From Salvia splendens (Eukaryota > Streptophyta > Magnoliopsida > Lamiales > Lamiaceae), in NCBI RefSeq assembly GCF_004379255.2, contig NC_056036.1, forward strand, positions 42,061,576-42,125,575: DNA of 64,000 bases, written 5' to 3'. The notes beneath the pieces are model-generated. The model saw nothing but the letters and a program-made list of their open reading frames with translations. It was not told the DNA's origin and ran no database searches. A program made the position numbers and the translations under genes. Below are positions 22,441-32,973 of the stretch, one piece after another. Position 1 is the stretch's first letter; the number at the start of each line of letters is the position of its first letter.

Positions 22441-23582
22441 AACCCCTCTGGCCCAGCATATCAGATTAAGTGTGGAACAGAAACCAAAGAATGAGCAGGA
22501 AAGAGTTGAAATGGAGAAGATTCCCTATGCCAATATTGTGGGGAGTATAATGTATGCCATGATTAGCTCAAGGCCAGATGTGGCTCAAGCCATTAGTGTC
22601 ACAAGCAGATACATGAGTGATCACGGTAAGGAGCATTGGCTAGCTCTGAAATGGATTTTGAAATATCTAAATGGAGCTGGAAACATTGGAATTCTGTTCA
22701 GGGGAAGTGGTGAGGTGAAGGGGGATGCTTTGGTGGGATATTGTGACAGTGACTATGCGGGTAACATTGATAATAGGAAGTCTCAATCTGGCTATATTTT
22801 CACATTGTATGGAGGTGCAGTGAGCTGGAAATCGAGCTTGCAAAGTGTGGTTGCTCTATCCACAACAGAGGCCGAATATATGGCCTTGACAGCTGCAGTT
22901 AAAGAGACATTTTGGTTGAAGGGTATAGCTGCAGATTTTGGTGTTGTTCAACATGCTGTGTCTATTGGTTGTGATAATCAAAGTGCCATCAGCTTGGCTA
23001 AGAACAATGTGTTCCATGAGAGGAGCAAGCACATAGATGTGCATTTACACTTCATCCGGGAAGAGATAGAGAAAGGGAGGGTGAAAGTGTTCAAAGTGGA
23101 TACTTTAGAAAACCCAGCCGACATGCTCACAAAAACTTTACCGAGGGAGAAGTTTGAATTGTGTATGAAGTTGGTTGGGATGTGTAAAAAGGAATGAAGG
23201 CTCAGCATTTGGTATCCAAGGTGGAGATTTGTAGTTGTGGTGTAATTGCTGAGAAGTCGAAAGAATGAAGGAAGAAAAGAAAGTAACAGTCTTGCAGCTC
23301 CAAAGCTTCAGGAGCCGTCAGATTGCGCGCGTCACCTGAGATTGAATCTCAGCCATCCGATTCAACTAGCCGTTGTATTCGAATTGAATGCTTTAGTTAG
23401 TTGTAGCTGGAAGTAGTTAGTTGTTGAGCTTTGTTTTTGCTTTCGGTTTTCTTCTACTTAGCTAGAGAATCATTGAGCGATTGTAATCATCTTTGATACT
23501 CTGATTTCTTGAGTTAGCAATAATAATTCCCTTCGTCTCAAGCTCTGCATTCTTCGATTGTGTTTCTCTATCATTTCTAACA
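22420..23582 (+). mobile_element. 5'-truncated Ty1/copia element: RNase H end plus 3' LTR
   Basis: The 22358-23197 ORF reads copia RT/RNase H sequence from about TPLAQHIRLSVEQ onward: KIPYANIVGSIMYAM, GYCDSDYAGNIDNRKSQSGY, ALSTTEAEYMALT, HIDVHLHFIREEIEKG and NPADMLTKTLP. Gag, protease, integrase and most of RT are missing. After the stop, a polypurine tract (AAGGTGGAGATT) leads into a TG...CA LTR at 23230-23582 (353 bp). It is a different family from the copia at 24.5-29.6 kb, though related in sequence. The 5' break abuts the inverted-duplication junction. Confidence 0.9.
23230..23582 (+). repeat. 3' LTR of the truncated copia element
   Basis: Starts TGTAGTTGTGGTG right after the polypurine tract and ends TTTCTAACA. 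The sequence after it (AAATCCATTACTC) continues the repeat block seen again at 30083, marking the insertion point. Confidence 0.75.
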
Positions 23583-23900
23583 AAATCCATTACTCAAGAA
23601 ACAATAGTAAAATTCTTGAAACATACTGTAATTTTTTTATAAAATAGAAAATTTCGTATAAAATCCAATTTCTGTTTCAATTCATTCAAAACTTATACTA
23701 CGATCAAATATTTTTTCATTAATATTCCAAATTCTTGTGAAAAAAAATAAAAAATCCGGAAAACACAATTAATCAAGAAAAGGAAGAATTATCAAAAATA
23801 TAAAATACGAAGATGGCAGAATAAATCTACTACGAAAAAATGATCAAAAATAGAACCCAAATTATTTCCAAAATCTTGCTGAATTAACATTCAAATTGAG
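23583..23900. repeat. AT-rich block found three times (copy 1)
   Basis: Matches 30083-30340 closely and 29866-30070 less closely, with shared strings such as AATCCAATTTCTGTTTCAATT, CCAAATTCTTGTG and CACAATTAATCAAGAAAAG. It lies downstream of each B3-like gene copy. Confidence 0.85.
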
Positions 23901-23965
23901 GAAGATTTATCCAAAGAATGATTTGATTACTGGCAAAAGTAATGAATAATTACAGAGAAGATGAA

Positions 23966-24445
23966 TCATTCTCCTTTAACAACGCTGAAAATCAAACAAA
24001 ACTGACCAAGGTGGTTGCGGTAGCCGTACCCCGCCACTCCATCCCCGTCGACCAATCCGTTTCTCATCGCCAGATCTTTCCACTCTCTCTGGAGCAACAT
24101 CTCACCCCGGAGTGGTGTCCTCTTCAGTCGCAATTTATACGTGGCGTTATCGCCGATCCGTTCATCCATCGTCGCCGGAACCTCGAGAAAATCCGTCTCC
24201 ACTCTGCGTCGCTCTGCCGCCGTCAGCGCCCGCCATCAGCCCCCGGCCTGAACCTGTCGTTGATGTACAGATGGTTCGTCGCATCCGTCCGCGTCAGGCT
24301 CTTCCAGAACAGAAGTCGCAGTGGTGGAGCTGGAATTGGGAATCCGAGTTGGTGGATAGGGTTTTGAGGGGGGGAATTGGGGGCGTCGAATTGAGTGATG
24401 ATTGATTTGGGGGGGAAGAAATTGGGGGCTTCTTGTTGCTTCCAT
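23966..24445 (-). pseudogene. B3-like DNA-binding protein, broken paralog
   Basis: Minus-strand paralog of the gene at 30490-30996. It begins MEATRSPQ (start complement at 24443-24445). The matching protein then continues in a different frame (PPKSIITQFDAPNSPPQNP, LFWKSLTRTDA), hits a stop after GADGGR, and resumes in another frame (METDFLEVPATMDE...LRLKRTPLRGEMLLQREW...YGYRNHLGQFCL). At least two frameshifts or stops separate it from an intact protein. A copia element sits about 16 bp upstream of the start codon, splitting the gene from its 5' flank (which resumes at 29625). Tandem duplicate, now a pseudogene. Confidence 0.75.
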
Positions 24446-24461
24446 TTCTGGTTTTGATTTG

Positions 24462-25009
24462 TGTTATGAGGATTGGGGCAAAACTGCACAATCAGTTCAG
24501 TTCGGTTACCAATATACTGTTCGGCGATTAGGGACCGATATGCTGTTCAGTGATCTGACGAACTGCAATCATGCTCGGTGATTGGTCGAGTTTGTAGTCG
24601 TGCTCAGGGATTAACCGAGCTCAATGTTCGGTGTTGAGCTCGGTGCTCAGTGCTCGGTGTTGGTGCTCGGTGTTGGCCGAACTTAAACGAGTTCGGAGTT
24701 GACAGTTGTTATTAACTGATGCACGTCGTCGGATGCGACTAGTTAGTTAGCTTTAAATGAAAGCCCTTAGGTTGAACTAGTTGTTAGATAAGTGTTAGTT
24801 AAATAGAGCCGAGCTGTGGAAAAAGAAAAGAGAATTTTTTCATCCAAGAGTTTTGTAATCTTCCACACAAATAAAACACAAGATTTCCATTGACTCTCCA
24901 AGAATTGTTTTTTTGCTTATTCATTTTCATATCAAGTATTCGTTCTTCTCGTTCCGGAATCGATCTCGTTGTGATAACAAGATTGAGTCGCGTATCTGAT
25001 AGCATTACA
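24462..25009 (+). repeat. 5' LTR of the copia element
   Basis: 548 bp. It contains repeated short GCTCGGTG / GCTCAGTG motifs (24600-24690). It differs from the 3' LTR at GCCCTTAGG against GCCGTTAGG and GGAAAAAG against GGAAAATG. Confidence 0.95.
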
Positions 25010-25054
25010 AATTGGCGCCGTCTGTGGGAATCGAAGAAGGACGACGAATTCAAC

Positions 25055-26812
25055 ATGTCTACCGCAAAGTTCGACGTTGAGAAATTCACCGGCGAAAATG
25101 ATTTCGGCCTGTGGAGATTGAAGATGAGAGCTGTTCTGATGCAGCAAGGCGTCTGGGATTATGTGAAATCCAAGACGGACAAGAAAGAGATTCAAGGGAT
25201 GGATGCGGCGAAATGTCAAGAACTGGAATACAAGGCGTATAGCTCGATTGTCTTGTGCCTCAGCGATAGAGTCTTGAGGGAGGTTCAGAAAGAGGATGAT
25301 GCCGCAGAAGTGTGGGAGAAATTGGAGAAAATATATATGGAGAAGTCAATCTCCAATAGGTTGCATCTCAAGCAAAGATTGTTCAACTTTAGATTTTCTG
25401 ACTCCAAGAATCTGGCGGATCAGCTGGAAGATTTTCGAAAGTATATAGATGATCTTGAGGGTGTGGATGATCCCATGAAAGATGAGGATAAAGCTTTGAT
25501 GTTATTGAATGCTCTGCCTCAGAGTTTTGAGCAATTCAAAGACTCAATACTTCTTGGAAGGGATTCGAAAGTGACTTTGGAGGAGGTATTTTCTGCATTA
25601 AAGCTGAAGGCAATGCAGAAATGTGTCAGCAAGCCAATCGATCAAGCTGCTGAAAGCCTCAATGTGAAGGCAACTTCAAAGAAACAATTCAATTCAAGAA
25701 ACCCCCATCTGACAAGTGGAAGCCAAGATCATCTAAGGAAGGAGATCAAAAGGAATCTAGAAGCTGCTTCTGGTGTAAGAAACCAGGACACATCAAGCAA
25801 AATTGTTTTGCTTGGAAGAAAAAGCAATCTGAAAATCACAAAGGAGATGGTACAGCAGCTATCACTGAGGAAATTGAAGAGGCAAGAGCTCTCAATGTGG
25901 TGGAGGATAGCCCATTATCAAGGCTATGGATCATGGACTCAGGCTGCAGTTTCCATATGTCCTCCAATCTCGACTGGTTCCAAGATTTAAAGGAATCTGA
26001 AGGCTCGGTGTTGCTGGGAGATGACCATGTGTGTGATGTAAGGGGTGTTGGGAGCATATGTTTGAGGATGGACAATGGAATTTTCAGAACTCTCACTGAT
26101 GTGAGATACATCCCATCCATTAAAAGGAATCTTATATCCTTGGGTCTTCTTGAGAAGAATGGCTACGAATTGACTCTCTTTGGTGGAGAGATGCTTGTCA
26201 AAAAGGATGGCCAAATGATCATGAAGGCTGTCAGAAACAATGTGCTCTATTATCTGAAAGCTGAGGCAGTTGCTGGAACAGCTAACAACACACAAAAGAC
26301 CATCAATTGGCATGCTAGGCTGGGCCATGTGGGGGACACTGGGCTGATGCAGCTGGTAAAGCAAGGCATTATTCAGATGGCTGATTCAGAGATACAAAGA
26401 GCCATTGGATCGTGTGAAGAATGCATTCTTGGCAAAAACAAGAAGCTGCCATATGGAGTGGGCAAACATAACTCAACACAACCTCTCCAATATGTTCACA
26501 GTGACATATGGGGCCCTGCACCAGTAAATAGCATTGGAGGAGGCAGGTATTTCTTATCATTTGTTGATGATTTTTCAAGAAAGGTTTGGATAATGATCAT
26601 GAAAGAAAAGTTAGAGACCTTCAAGAAATTTCAGGAGTGGTGTACTGCAGTTGAGCTAGAAAAGGGGAAGCCTTTGAGATGCCTAAGAACTGACAATGGG
26701 CTGGAATTTTTGTCCCATGAGTTTGATGAGTTTTGCAAGAGAAAAGGAATTAAAAGGCATAGAACGGTGCCTCACAACCCACAACAAAATGGGGGTCGCC
26801 GAGAGAATAAAT
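25055..26812 (+). pseudogene. Copia gag, protease and integrase part, two frame breaks
   Basis: Gag starts MSTAKFDVEKFTGENDFGLW (25055). Frame shifts near 25700, so the zinc knuckle CFWCKKPGHIKQNC (about 25762-25803) and the protease motif MDSGCSFHMSS (about 25935) are in another frame. The integrase region follows: GPREINTEGRASE-type landmarks are NWHARLGHVG, CEECILGKNKKLPYG, YVHSDIWGPAPV and LRTDNGLEFLS. A second break lies in a G run at about 26791-26795 inside the integrase active region; beyond it the ORF at 26812-29020 resumes. Either break could be a real mutation or a base-calling error. Confidence 0.85.
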
Positions 26813-29020
26813 AGAACCATTCTTGAAAGGGTAAGATGCATGTTGATAGCATCTGGAATGTCAAAACCATTTTGGGCAGAAGCAGCCTCCACAGCTGTTG
26901 TTTTAATCAACAAATGCCCCTCTGCTGCCATTGAAAATCAGACTCCGGATAGTAGATGGTATGGATCTTATGGAGACTATTCAAAATTAAGACCATTTGG
27001 GTGTAGAGCATATGCTCACATCAAACAAGGAAAGCTGGAACCAAGGGCTCTCAGATGTGTGATGATAGGCTATCAGGTTGGAGTTAAAGGTTACAGATTA
27101 TGGTGCTGTGAGGAAGGGAATAAGAAGGTTGTCATCAGTAGGGATGTTATTTTCAGGGAATCTGAAATGCCTTTCTTCATGAAGCAAGTTCAGACTGTTG
27201 AGTTTGAGGTGGAGGGTCAGAGGGAATCCTCATCTGATGCTGTAAGAAGTCCACCAGATACTGTGAGAAATTCACAAGAAACCAGTGTTGGTGGATCCTC
27301 TGAACATGAAAGTAACATCAAGACTCCACAGAGACTGGTTGCAAGAGACAGAACCAGAAGAAGGATCAAGCTCCCTTCCAGATTTCAGGATTTTGATATG
27401 ATGCACTATGCACTGGCCATAGCTGAGGAGATGGACTATCATGAGCCTTCAAATTACAAGGAAGCAATAAGGAGTCCGGAGAAGGATCAGTGGCTATTAG
27501 CCATGCAGGAGGAGATTGATAGCTTGTACAAAAATCACACATGGATTTTGGTGTTGAGGCCAACTGATCAGAAAACAGTTGGTTGTAAATGGATTTTTAA
27601 GAAGAAAATTGAGGCCTTCAACAACAATCAAATCAGATTTAAAGCCAGGTTGGTGGCCAAAGGCTTTACACAAAAGGAGGGAGTAGATTATAATGAAATA
27701 TTCTCCCCTGTGGTAAAGCATAGCTCCATCAGGATTCTACTTGCCATTGTTGCTCAGAGAAATTGGGAATTGCAGCAACTCGATGTCAAAACAGCCTTTC
27801 TTCATGGAGAGCTCGAAGAGAAAATTTACATGGAGCAGCCTCCTGGTTTTGTCCAACCAGGAAATGAAGGAAAGGTGTGTTTGCTGAAAAGAAGCTTGTA
27901 TGGTCTAAAACAAAGTTCAAGACAGTGGTATCTCAGGTTCAATGAGTTCATGCATAAGATCGGTTTTGAGAAGTCTTTGTATGATCATTGTGTCTTCATC
28001 AAGAGAAGAGGTGGAGTTGCTGTGGCATATCTACTATTGTATGTAGATGATATGCTGATCTCTGCAGAGCATAAGGAAGAGGTGGAGTTAGTGAAAGGTG
28101 ATCTGAAATCTGAATTTGATATGAAGGATCTTGGAGATGCAAAGAAGATCCTTGGAATGGAGATCATAAGGGATAGAGACAAGAAAAGGATATGGCTAAC
28201 TCAGAAAGATTACATCAGGAATGTGATCAAGAAATTTCAGATGGATAAAAGCAAACCAGTGAGTGTGCCCCTGAGCCAGCAGTTTAAGCTCAGTGTAAAT
28301 CAGTGCCCTAAAGATGATAGTCAGAGAAGAGAGATGGATAAAATCCCATATGCAAACATAGTGGGAAGCATCATGTACACCATGGTGTGTACAAGGCCAG
28401 ACATCAGCCAAGCCATAAGTGTTGTGAGCAGATACATGGCAGATCCAGGTATGGAGCATTGGCATGCTTTAAAATGGATACTAAGGTATCTGAATGGTAC
28501 TCAGGATTATGGCATACTGTTTGATGGAAGTAAGAATTTTGATGCACAGCCTCTATTGGGATATTGTGATTCTGATTTTGCTACTAACATTGACACAAGG
28601 AAGTCCCAATCCGGCTATGTTTTCTGCATGTATGGAGCTGCTGTAAGTTGGAAGTCGAGTTTGCAATCTGTGGTGGCACTCTCAACAACTGAGGCAGAAT
28701 ATATTTCCATGGCTGAGGCCGTAAAGGAGAGCATGTGGCTGAAAGGAATCTGCTCGGATTTTGGAGTTGATCAAGGAGCTGTGACTGTATTATGTGATTC
28801 AAATAGTGCCATATGTTTGTCAAAACATCAGACATTCCATGAGAGGAGCAAGCATGTGGATGTTAAGCTTCATTTTGTGAGGGATGAAGTTGAAATGGGC
28901 TCAGTGAAGATTGAAAAGGTAGCTACTGAGCACAATGCAGCTGATATGCTAACAAAGGTGTTGCCCGGACTTAAGTTGAAGTATTGCATGGATTTGGTGA
29001 ATCTGATTCAGCTGGAGTGA
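26812..29020 (+). CDS. Copia pol 3' part: integrase C-terminus, RT, RNase H
   Basis: Open frame after the integrase frame break. It begins near ERINRTILERVRCML, runs through the integrase C-terminal part (FWAEAASTAVVLINKCPS), then RT (AFLHGELEEKIYMEQPPGF, LLLYVDDMLISA at about 28035) and RNase H (GYCDSDFATNIDTRKSQSGY, ALSTTEAEYISMAEA, HVDVKLHFVRDEV). The stop is at 29018-29020, followed by the polypurine tract. As the upstream frames are broken this part would not be made as one polyprotein. Start coordinate is approximate. Confidence 0.85.
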
Positions 29021-29076
29021 TTGTGGAAGATGGATGAAATCTATGGATTGTCCAGTTATGTCCCAAGGTGGAGATT

Positions 29077-29624
29077 TGTTATGAGGATTGGGGCAAAACT
29101 GCACAATCAGTTCAGTTCGGTTACCAATATACTGTTCGGCGATTAGGGACCGATATGCTGTTCAGTGATCTGACGAACTGCAATCATGCTCGGTGATTGG
29201 TCGAGTTTGTAGTCGTGCTCAGGGATTAACCGAGCTCAATGTTCGGTGTTGAGCTCGGTGCTCAGTGCTCGGTGTTGGTGCTCGGTGTTGGCCGAACTTA
29301 AACGAGTTCGGAGTTGACAGTTGTTATTAACTGATGCACGTCGTCGGATGCGACTAGTTAGTTAGCTTTAAATGAAAGCCGTTAGGTTGAACTAGTTGTT
29401 AGATAAGTGTTAGTTAAATAGAGCCGAGCTGTGGAAAATGAAAAGAGAATTTTTTCATCCAAGAGTTTTGTAATCTTCCACACAAATAAAACACAAGATT
29501 TCCATTGACTCTCCAAGAATTGTTTTTTTGCTTATTCATTTTCATATCAAGTATTCGTTCTTCTCGTTCCGGAATCGATCTCGTTGTGATAACAAGATTG
29601 AGTCGCGTATCTGATAGCATTACA
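29077..29624 (+). repeat. 3' LTR of the copia element
   Basis: 548 bp, nearly identical to 24462-25009. Downstream is the TSD ATTTG, then the displaced 5' flank of the B3-like pseudogene. Confidence 0.95.
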
Positions 29625-30489
29625 ATTTGATCGGAGTGAAGTGAGATTGATTTGGGGAGTGAATTCTGGTGTTGATAGGAATGAATTGAAATCAAATTTC
29701 TGGTTAAGTGAGATTTGAGTGAAGAGTAGAGAAGAGAAGAGCGCGAGGGGAATTTATATATATATATAGGGGAATAATTCAGTGAATTCAAACTATAGAT
29801 TAGCTACAACTAAGATTTTAACATTAAACATGATGAAGATGCCAAAACAAATTTATGATTCAAGGAACAAAAAAAGTAAAATTCTTGAATAAAATAGAAT
29901 AAGTTGTATAAAAATCCAATTTCTATTCCAATCAAAACTTACACTACTATCAAATATTTTTTTCAATAGTATTCCAAATTCTTGTGGAAAAATATTAGTA
30001 CTCCGTAGAAAATTCAGAAAACGCAATTAATCAAGAAAAAAGAAGAATTATAAAAAATATAAAGTGTGAAGATGCCAGAATAAATCCATTACTCGAGAAA
30101 CAAAAGTAAAATTCTTGAAACATACTGTAATTTTTTTATAAATAGAAAAATACGTATAAAATCCAATTTCTGTTTCAATTCATTCAAAACTTATACTACT
30201 ATCAAATATTTTTTCATTAATATTCCAAATTCTTGTGAAAAAAAATATTAAAAAATCGGGGAAAACACAATTAATCAAGAAAAGGGAAGAATTATAAAAA
30301 ATATAAAGTACGAAGATGGCAGAATAAATCTGTTACTAAAAAATTATCAAAAATAGAACCCAAAATCTATTCCAGTAAATTAAAATTCTTGTGAAATTAA
30401 CATTCAAAATGGCGAGGGAAAAGAAGATTGATCCAAAGAAAGTTCTGATTAATGGCAAAGTAATGAATAATTACAGAGAAAATGAAGAT
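29625..30489. repeat. B3 paralog 5' flank and two AT-rich repeat copies
   Basis: 29625-29835 matches the upstream flank of the intact B3-like gene (about 30995-31130). 29866-30078 and 30079-30340 are two tandem copies (offset about 230 bp) of the block also found at 23583-23900. No coding sequence. Confidence 0.8.
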
Positions 30490-30996
30490 TTAATTCCGTC
30501 TGACAACCTGGATAACCAAACGAAACTGACCATTGTCGTTGCGGTAGCCGTATCCCATCACTGAATCCCCTGGGATCAATCCGTTTCTGTCCACCAGATT
30601 TCGCCATTGGTTCCGGAGAAACATATGACCGGAGTTGTACCTCTTCAATCGCAATTCATACTCAGCGTCATCACCTTGATCTGCATCCACCGTCGCCATA
30701 ACCCTGAGATAATCCGTTTCCACCCTGCGCTGCTCTCCTGGCGTCAACGACCCCATCAGCCTCTGTCTGCCCCTTCCGGTGATGAGCACCCGATTTACCC
30801 CGAAATCCGTCCATGTCAGCTCCTTCGAGAAGATAAAACGCGGCGACCGGTATGGGAATTGAATTCCTGCTCCGTGGTTAGGGTTTTGAGGGGGTAAATT
30901 GGGGGCGTCGAACAGATTGGTGATTGATTTTGGGGGAAGAGATGGATCTTGATTGGGGCTTCTTGTCAGCCTTCTCTGACTGATTGTTGCTTCCAT
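30490..30996 (-). CDS. B3-like DNA-binding domain protein, 168 aa
   Basis: Single-exon ORF. N-terminal ~55 residues are Pro/Ser/Asn-rich. The C-terminal ~110 residues look like a B3 DNA-binding fold of the plant type: FSKELTWTDFGVNRVLI at the start, and ELRLKRYNSGHMFLRNQW, LVDRNGLIPGDSVMGYGY and FRLVIQ at the end. This is the pattern of REM/DUF313-type B3 proteins. It would bind DNA in the nucleus; targets unknown. The start MEATISQRRL is conserved in the broken paralog (MEATRS), supporting it. The family call is by motif pattern only and the domain is divergent. Confidence 0.6.
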   Translation of the reverse strand: MEATISQRRLTRSPNQDPSLPPKSITNLFDAPNLPPQNPNHGAGIQFPYRSPRFIFSKELTWTDFGVNRVLITGRGRQRLMGSLTPGEQRRVETDYLRVMATVDADQGDDAEYELRLKRYNSGHMFLRNQWRNLVDRNGLIPGDSVMGYGYRNDNGQFRLVIQVVRRN

Positions 30997-31920
30997 TTCT
31001 GATCGGATTGAATTGAGAGAGATTGATTTGGGGAGTGAGTTCTGGTGTTGATAGGAATGAACTGAAATTTGATTTCTGGTAAAGTGAGATGTGTGAGCTT
31101 AGAGACGAGTGCGAGGTGATGATATTTATACATGGGAAATCATTAATGGCGGGAATATAACTAACTCCCAATTTTATTTTATTTTATTTTATTTTATTTT
31201 ATTTTATTTTATTGATATAAGCCGGAAAATGCAAAGTGCGTGTTGATTCGAATATATGAACTTTTACTATTGTGTAGCAAATTTTTCACGATTCAAATAT
31301 TCTAGCCAAAACTAAATCATATGTGATGTGTAATTTAAATGATTTGGATGACTTAAAATTAGTGTTAAATTAGCAAGCGAACACATTAATGATGTTGTTT
31401 TAATGATTAAATCAGTGTATTTTTTATATTTAATTTGAATATTTTAGATATGTTATGATGTACAATGTCGTTTTGGTGTCTATTAGATATTTTGACATGT
31501 CATCTTAACATCAAAATGACATCATTTAAGACCATTCGACATGCCACTTGGATCCAGTTTGTGCAAATTTTAATTTTATTGGAAATTAGCTACATAATTC
31601 TCCCTCTGACGTAAAAAAAATTAGTTTTACCATTTTTGGTCGCCCCCAAAATTAGACCAAGTTTAAGTATAGAAAGTTTTTAACCAATCACACACCATTA
31701 ATAATGTGAACCCTGAATCCACTAATACTACTTCAACTATTTTTTCCCTCACACTCTCTTTACCAATTGAACATTAAAACTCATGTCATTAAGGATGGAT
31801 GGAGTACAAATTTATGTTTTTTCATCACATTTATAGTTGGGAATAAAAACTTGAAGTAGTAGTAGTTAGTTTAATTTTACAAGAACTCAAAACTTAGGGC
31901 TTTTGCACCATTTTCCTCTA
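30997..31920. other. B3 gene 5' flank and AT-rich intergenic DNA
   Basis: Includes a (TTTTA)n microsatellite at 31171-31213, directly upstream of the probable promoter. No gene seen in 31214-31920. Confidence 0.6.
31171..31213. repeat. (TTTTA)n microsatellite
   Basis: More than eight copies of ATTTT in a row. Confidence 0.95.
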
Positions 31921-31921
31921 T

Positions 31922-32075
31922 AAAGCACAGCACACGCACAGACAAGCACAACGCCTACACAAACGAGCACAGCACGTGCACAAACGAGCACAAGCATAGC
32001 GCGCACACAAACGAGCACAACACATGCACAGACAAGCACAGCGCACACGCACAACGTTCGTGGCAGTGCATACAC
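31922..32075. repeat. Degenerate CA-rich minisatellite
   Basis: Five or so imperfect units of about 21-24 bp with core CACAAACGAGCACAGC or CACAGACAAGCACAGC. A related scrap recurs at 32628-32668 (GCACAGCACGAGCACGAGCAC). The apparent Val/Cys-rich ORFs on the minus strand are a by-product of the repeat. Confidence 0.8.
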
Positions 32076-32534
32076 AAAACTTTACACAAGCAAAGCCTCA
32101 AAAAGAACTGATCAATAAGAATTTTAGATAAGTACATGATTAGTTTCAATTAATTTAAAAAGGGTGAAGGCTTAAGATGGATTAGAGATGGTAAACGCTA
32201 AAGGCTTAAGATGGATATGTTTCAATAAATCTTTCTTAATATGTTGAAATTTTTATCATTCCAATTTTATCTCATCGATGTGTCCCTTTAGTTTGGATTT
32301 TTCTTCTCTAACCAATAAATTTCTAAATAGTTGATAAATTTAACAAACAAAATACTTTCACCGATTCTGCATGTGTAAGTAACAATGTTGCGTTTTGATG
32401 CAATTAAAACTAAAATTTAAAGTCGTAACTGATAATGTATATTGGTGACAAGTGACCACCGTGAAGTGTGACACAGTTTTAATTTGCTCCGTGTTAGACT
32501 TCTTGTTTAATTCATGTGACACAGTGACCACCGT

Positions 32535-32601
32535 GAATACAAAAAGGAATGAAATTGTGTCTAATTCATGTTCAGACACAATTTCATTCCTTTTTGTATT
32601 C
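32535..32601. repeat. Perfect 27-bp inverted repeat with 13-nt loop
   Basis: 32535-32561 and 32575-32601 are exact reverse complements (starting GAATACAAAAAGGAATG). The loop is TAATTCATGTTCA. The upstream flank also repeats GTGACCACCGTGAA (32452 and 32524). Confidence 0.9.
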
Positions 32602-32973
32602 CTCATCACTACCAAGCACGGCCTAAGAACACAACGCTTGCACAGCACGAGCACGAGCACAGCGCGCTTCTAGCTGCTCAGGCATTAAACTTTCCACATT
32701 TGAAAGGGTTAAAAGCTTAACATGGAATATAGATGGTAAACACCATCACATCCACAGTTACAAAACCTCTCTTGAAATTATACCAAGAGAAAAACTCTAC
32801 CCATGAAATCACAAAAAATGTTGTTTATACCACACCTCTAGTAAATAATAGTATATCAAAAATAGGCCCAGAGTTTCCCACATTGGGGCGCCTATGGCAA
32901 AATATAAGGAGAAGAGACGGCAGAGGTACCAGCATCATCTGAAACCTCTCTATGCTCCTTGCCTGCTCCTAGA

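Larger units (their letters stand above)
24462..29624 (+). mobile_element. Full-length Ty1/copia retrotransposon, 5.16 kb, with 5-bp TSD
   Basis: LTRs of 548 bp each (24462-25009 and 29077-29624), both TGTTATGAGG...CATTACA, differing at about two positions. The target duplication is ATTTG at 24457-24461 and 29625-29629. The sequence after the 5' LTR is ATTGGCGCCGTCTGTGGG; the polypurine tract before the 3' LTR is AAGGTGGAGATT. Domain order gag, protease, integrase, RT, RNase H is typical of copia. Two small frameshifts (see CDS entries) suggest it is not autonomous. Inserted just upstream of the B3-like pseudogene start. Confidence 0.97.

Noticed and set aside
31887..32149. Val/Cys-rich minus-strand ORFs
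   Set aside because: Created by the CA-rich minisatellite; no family likeness.
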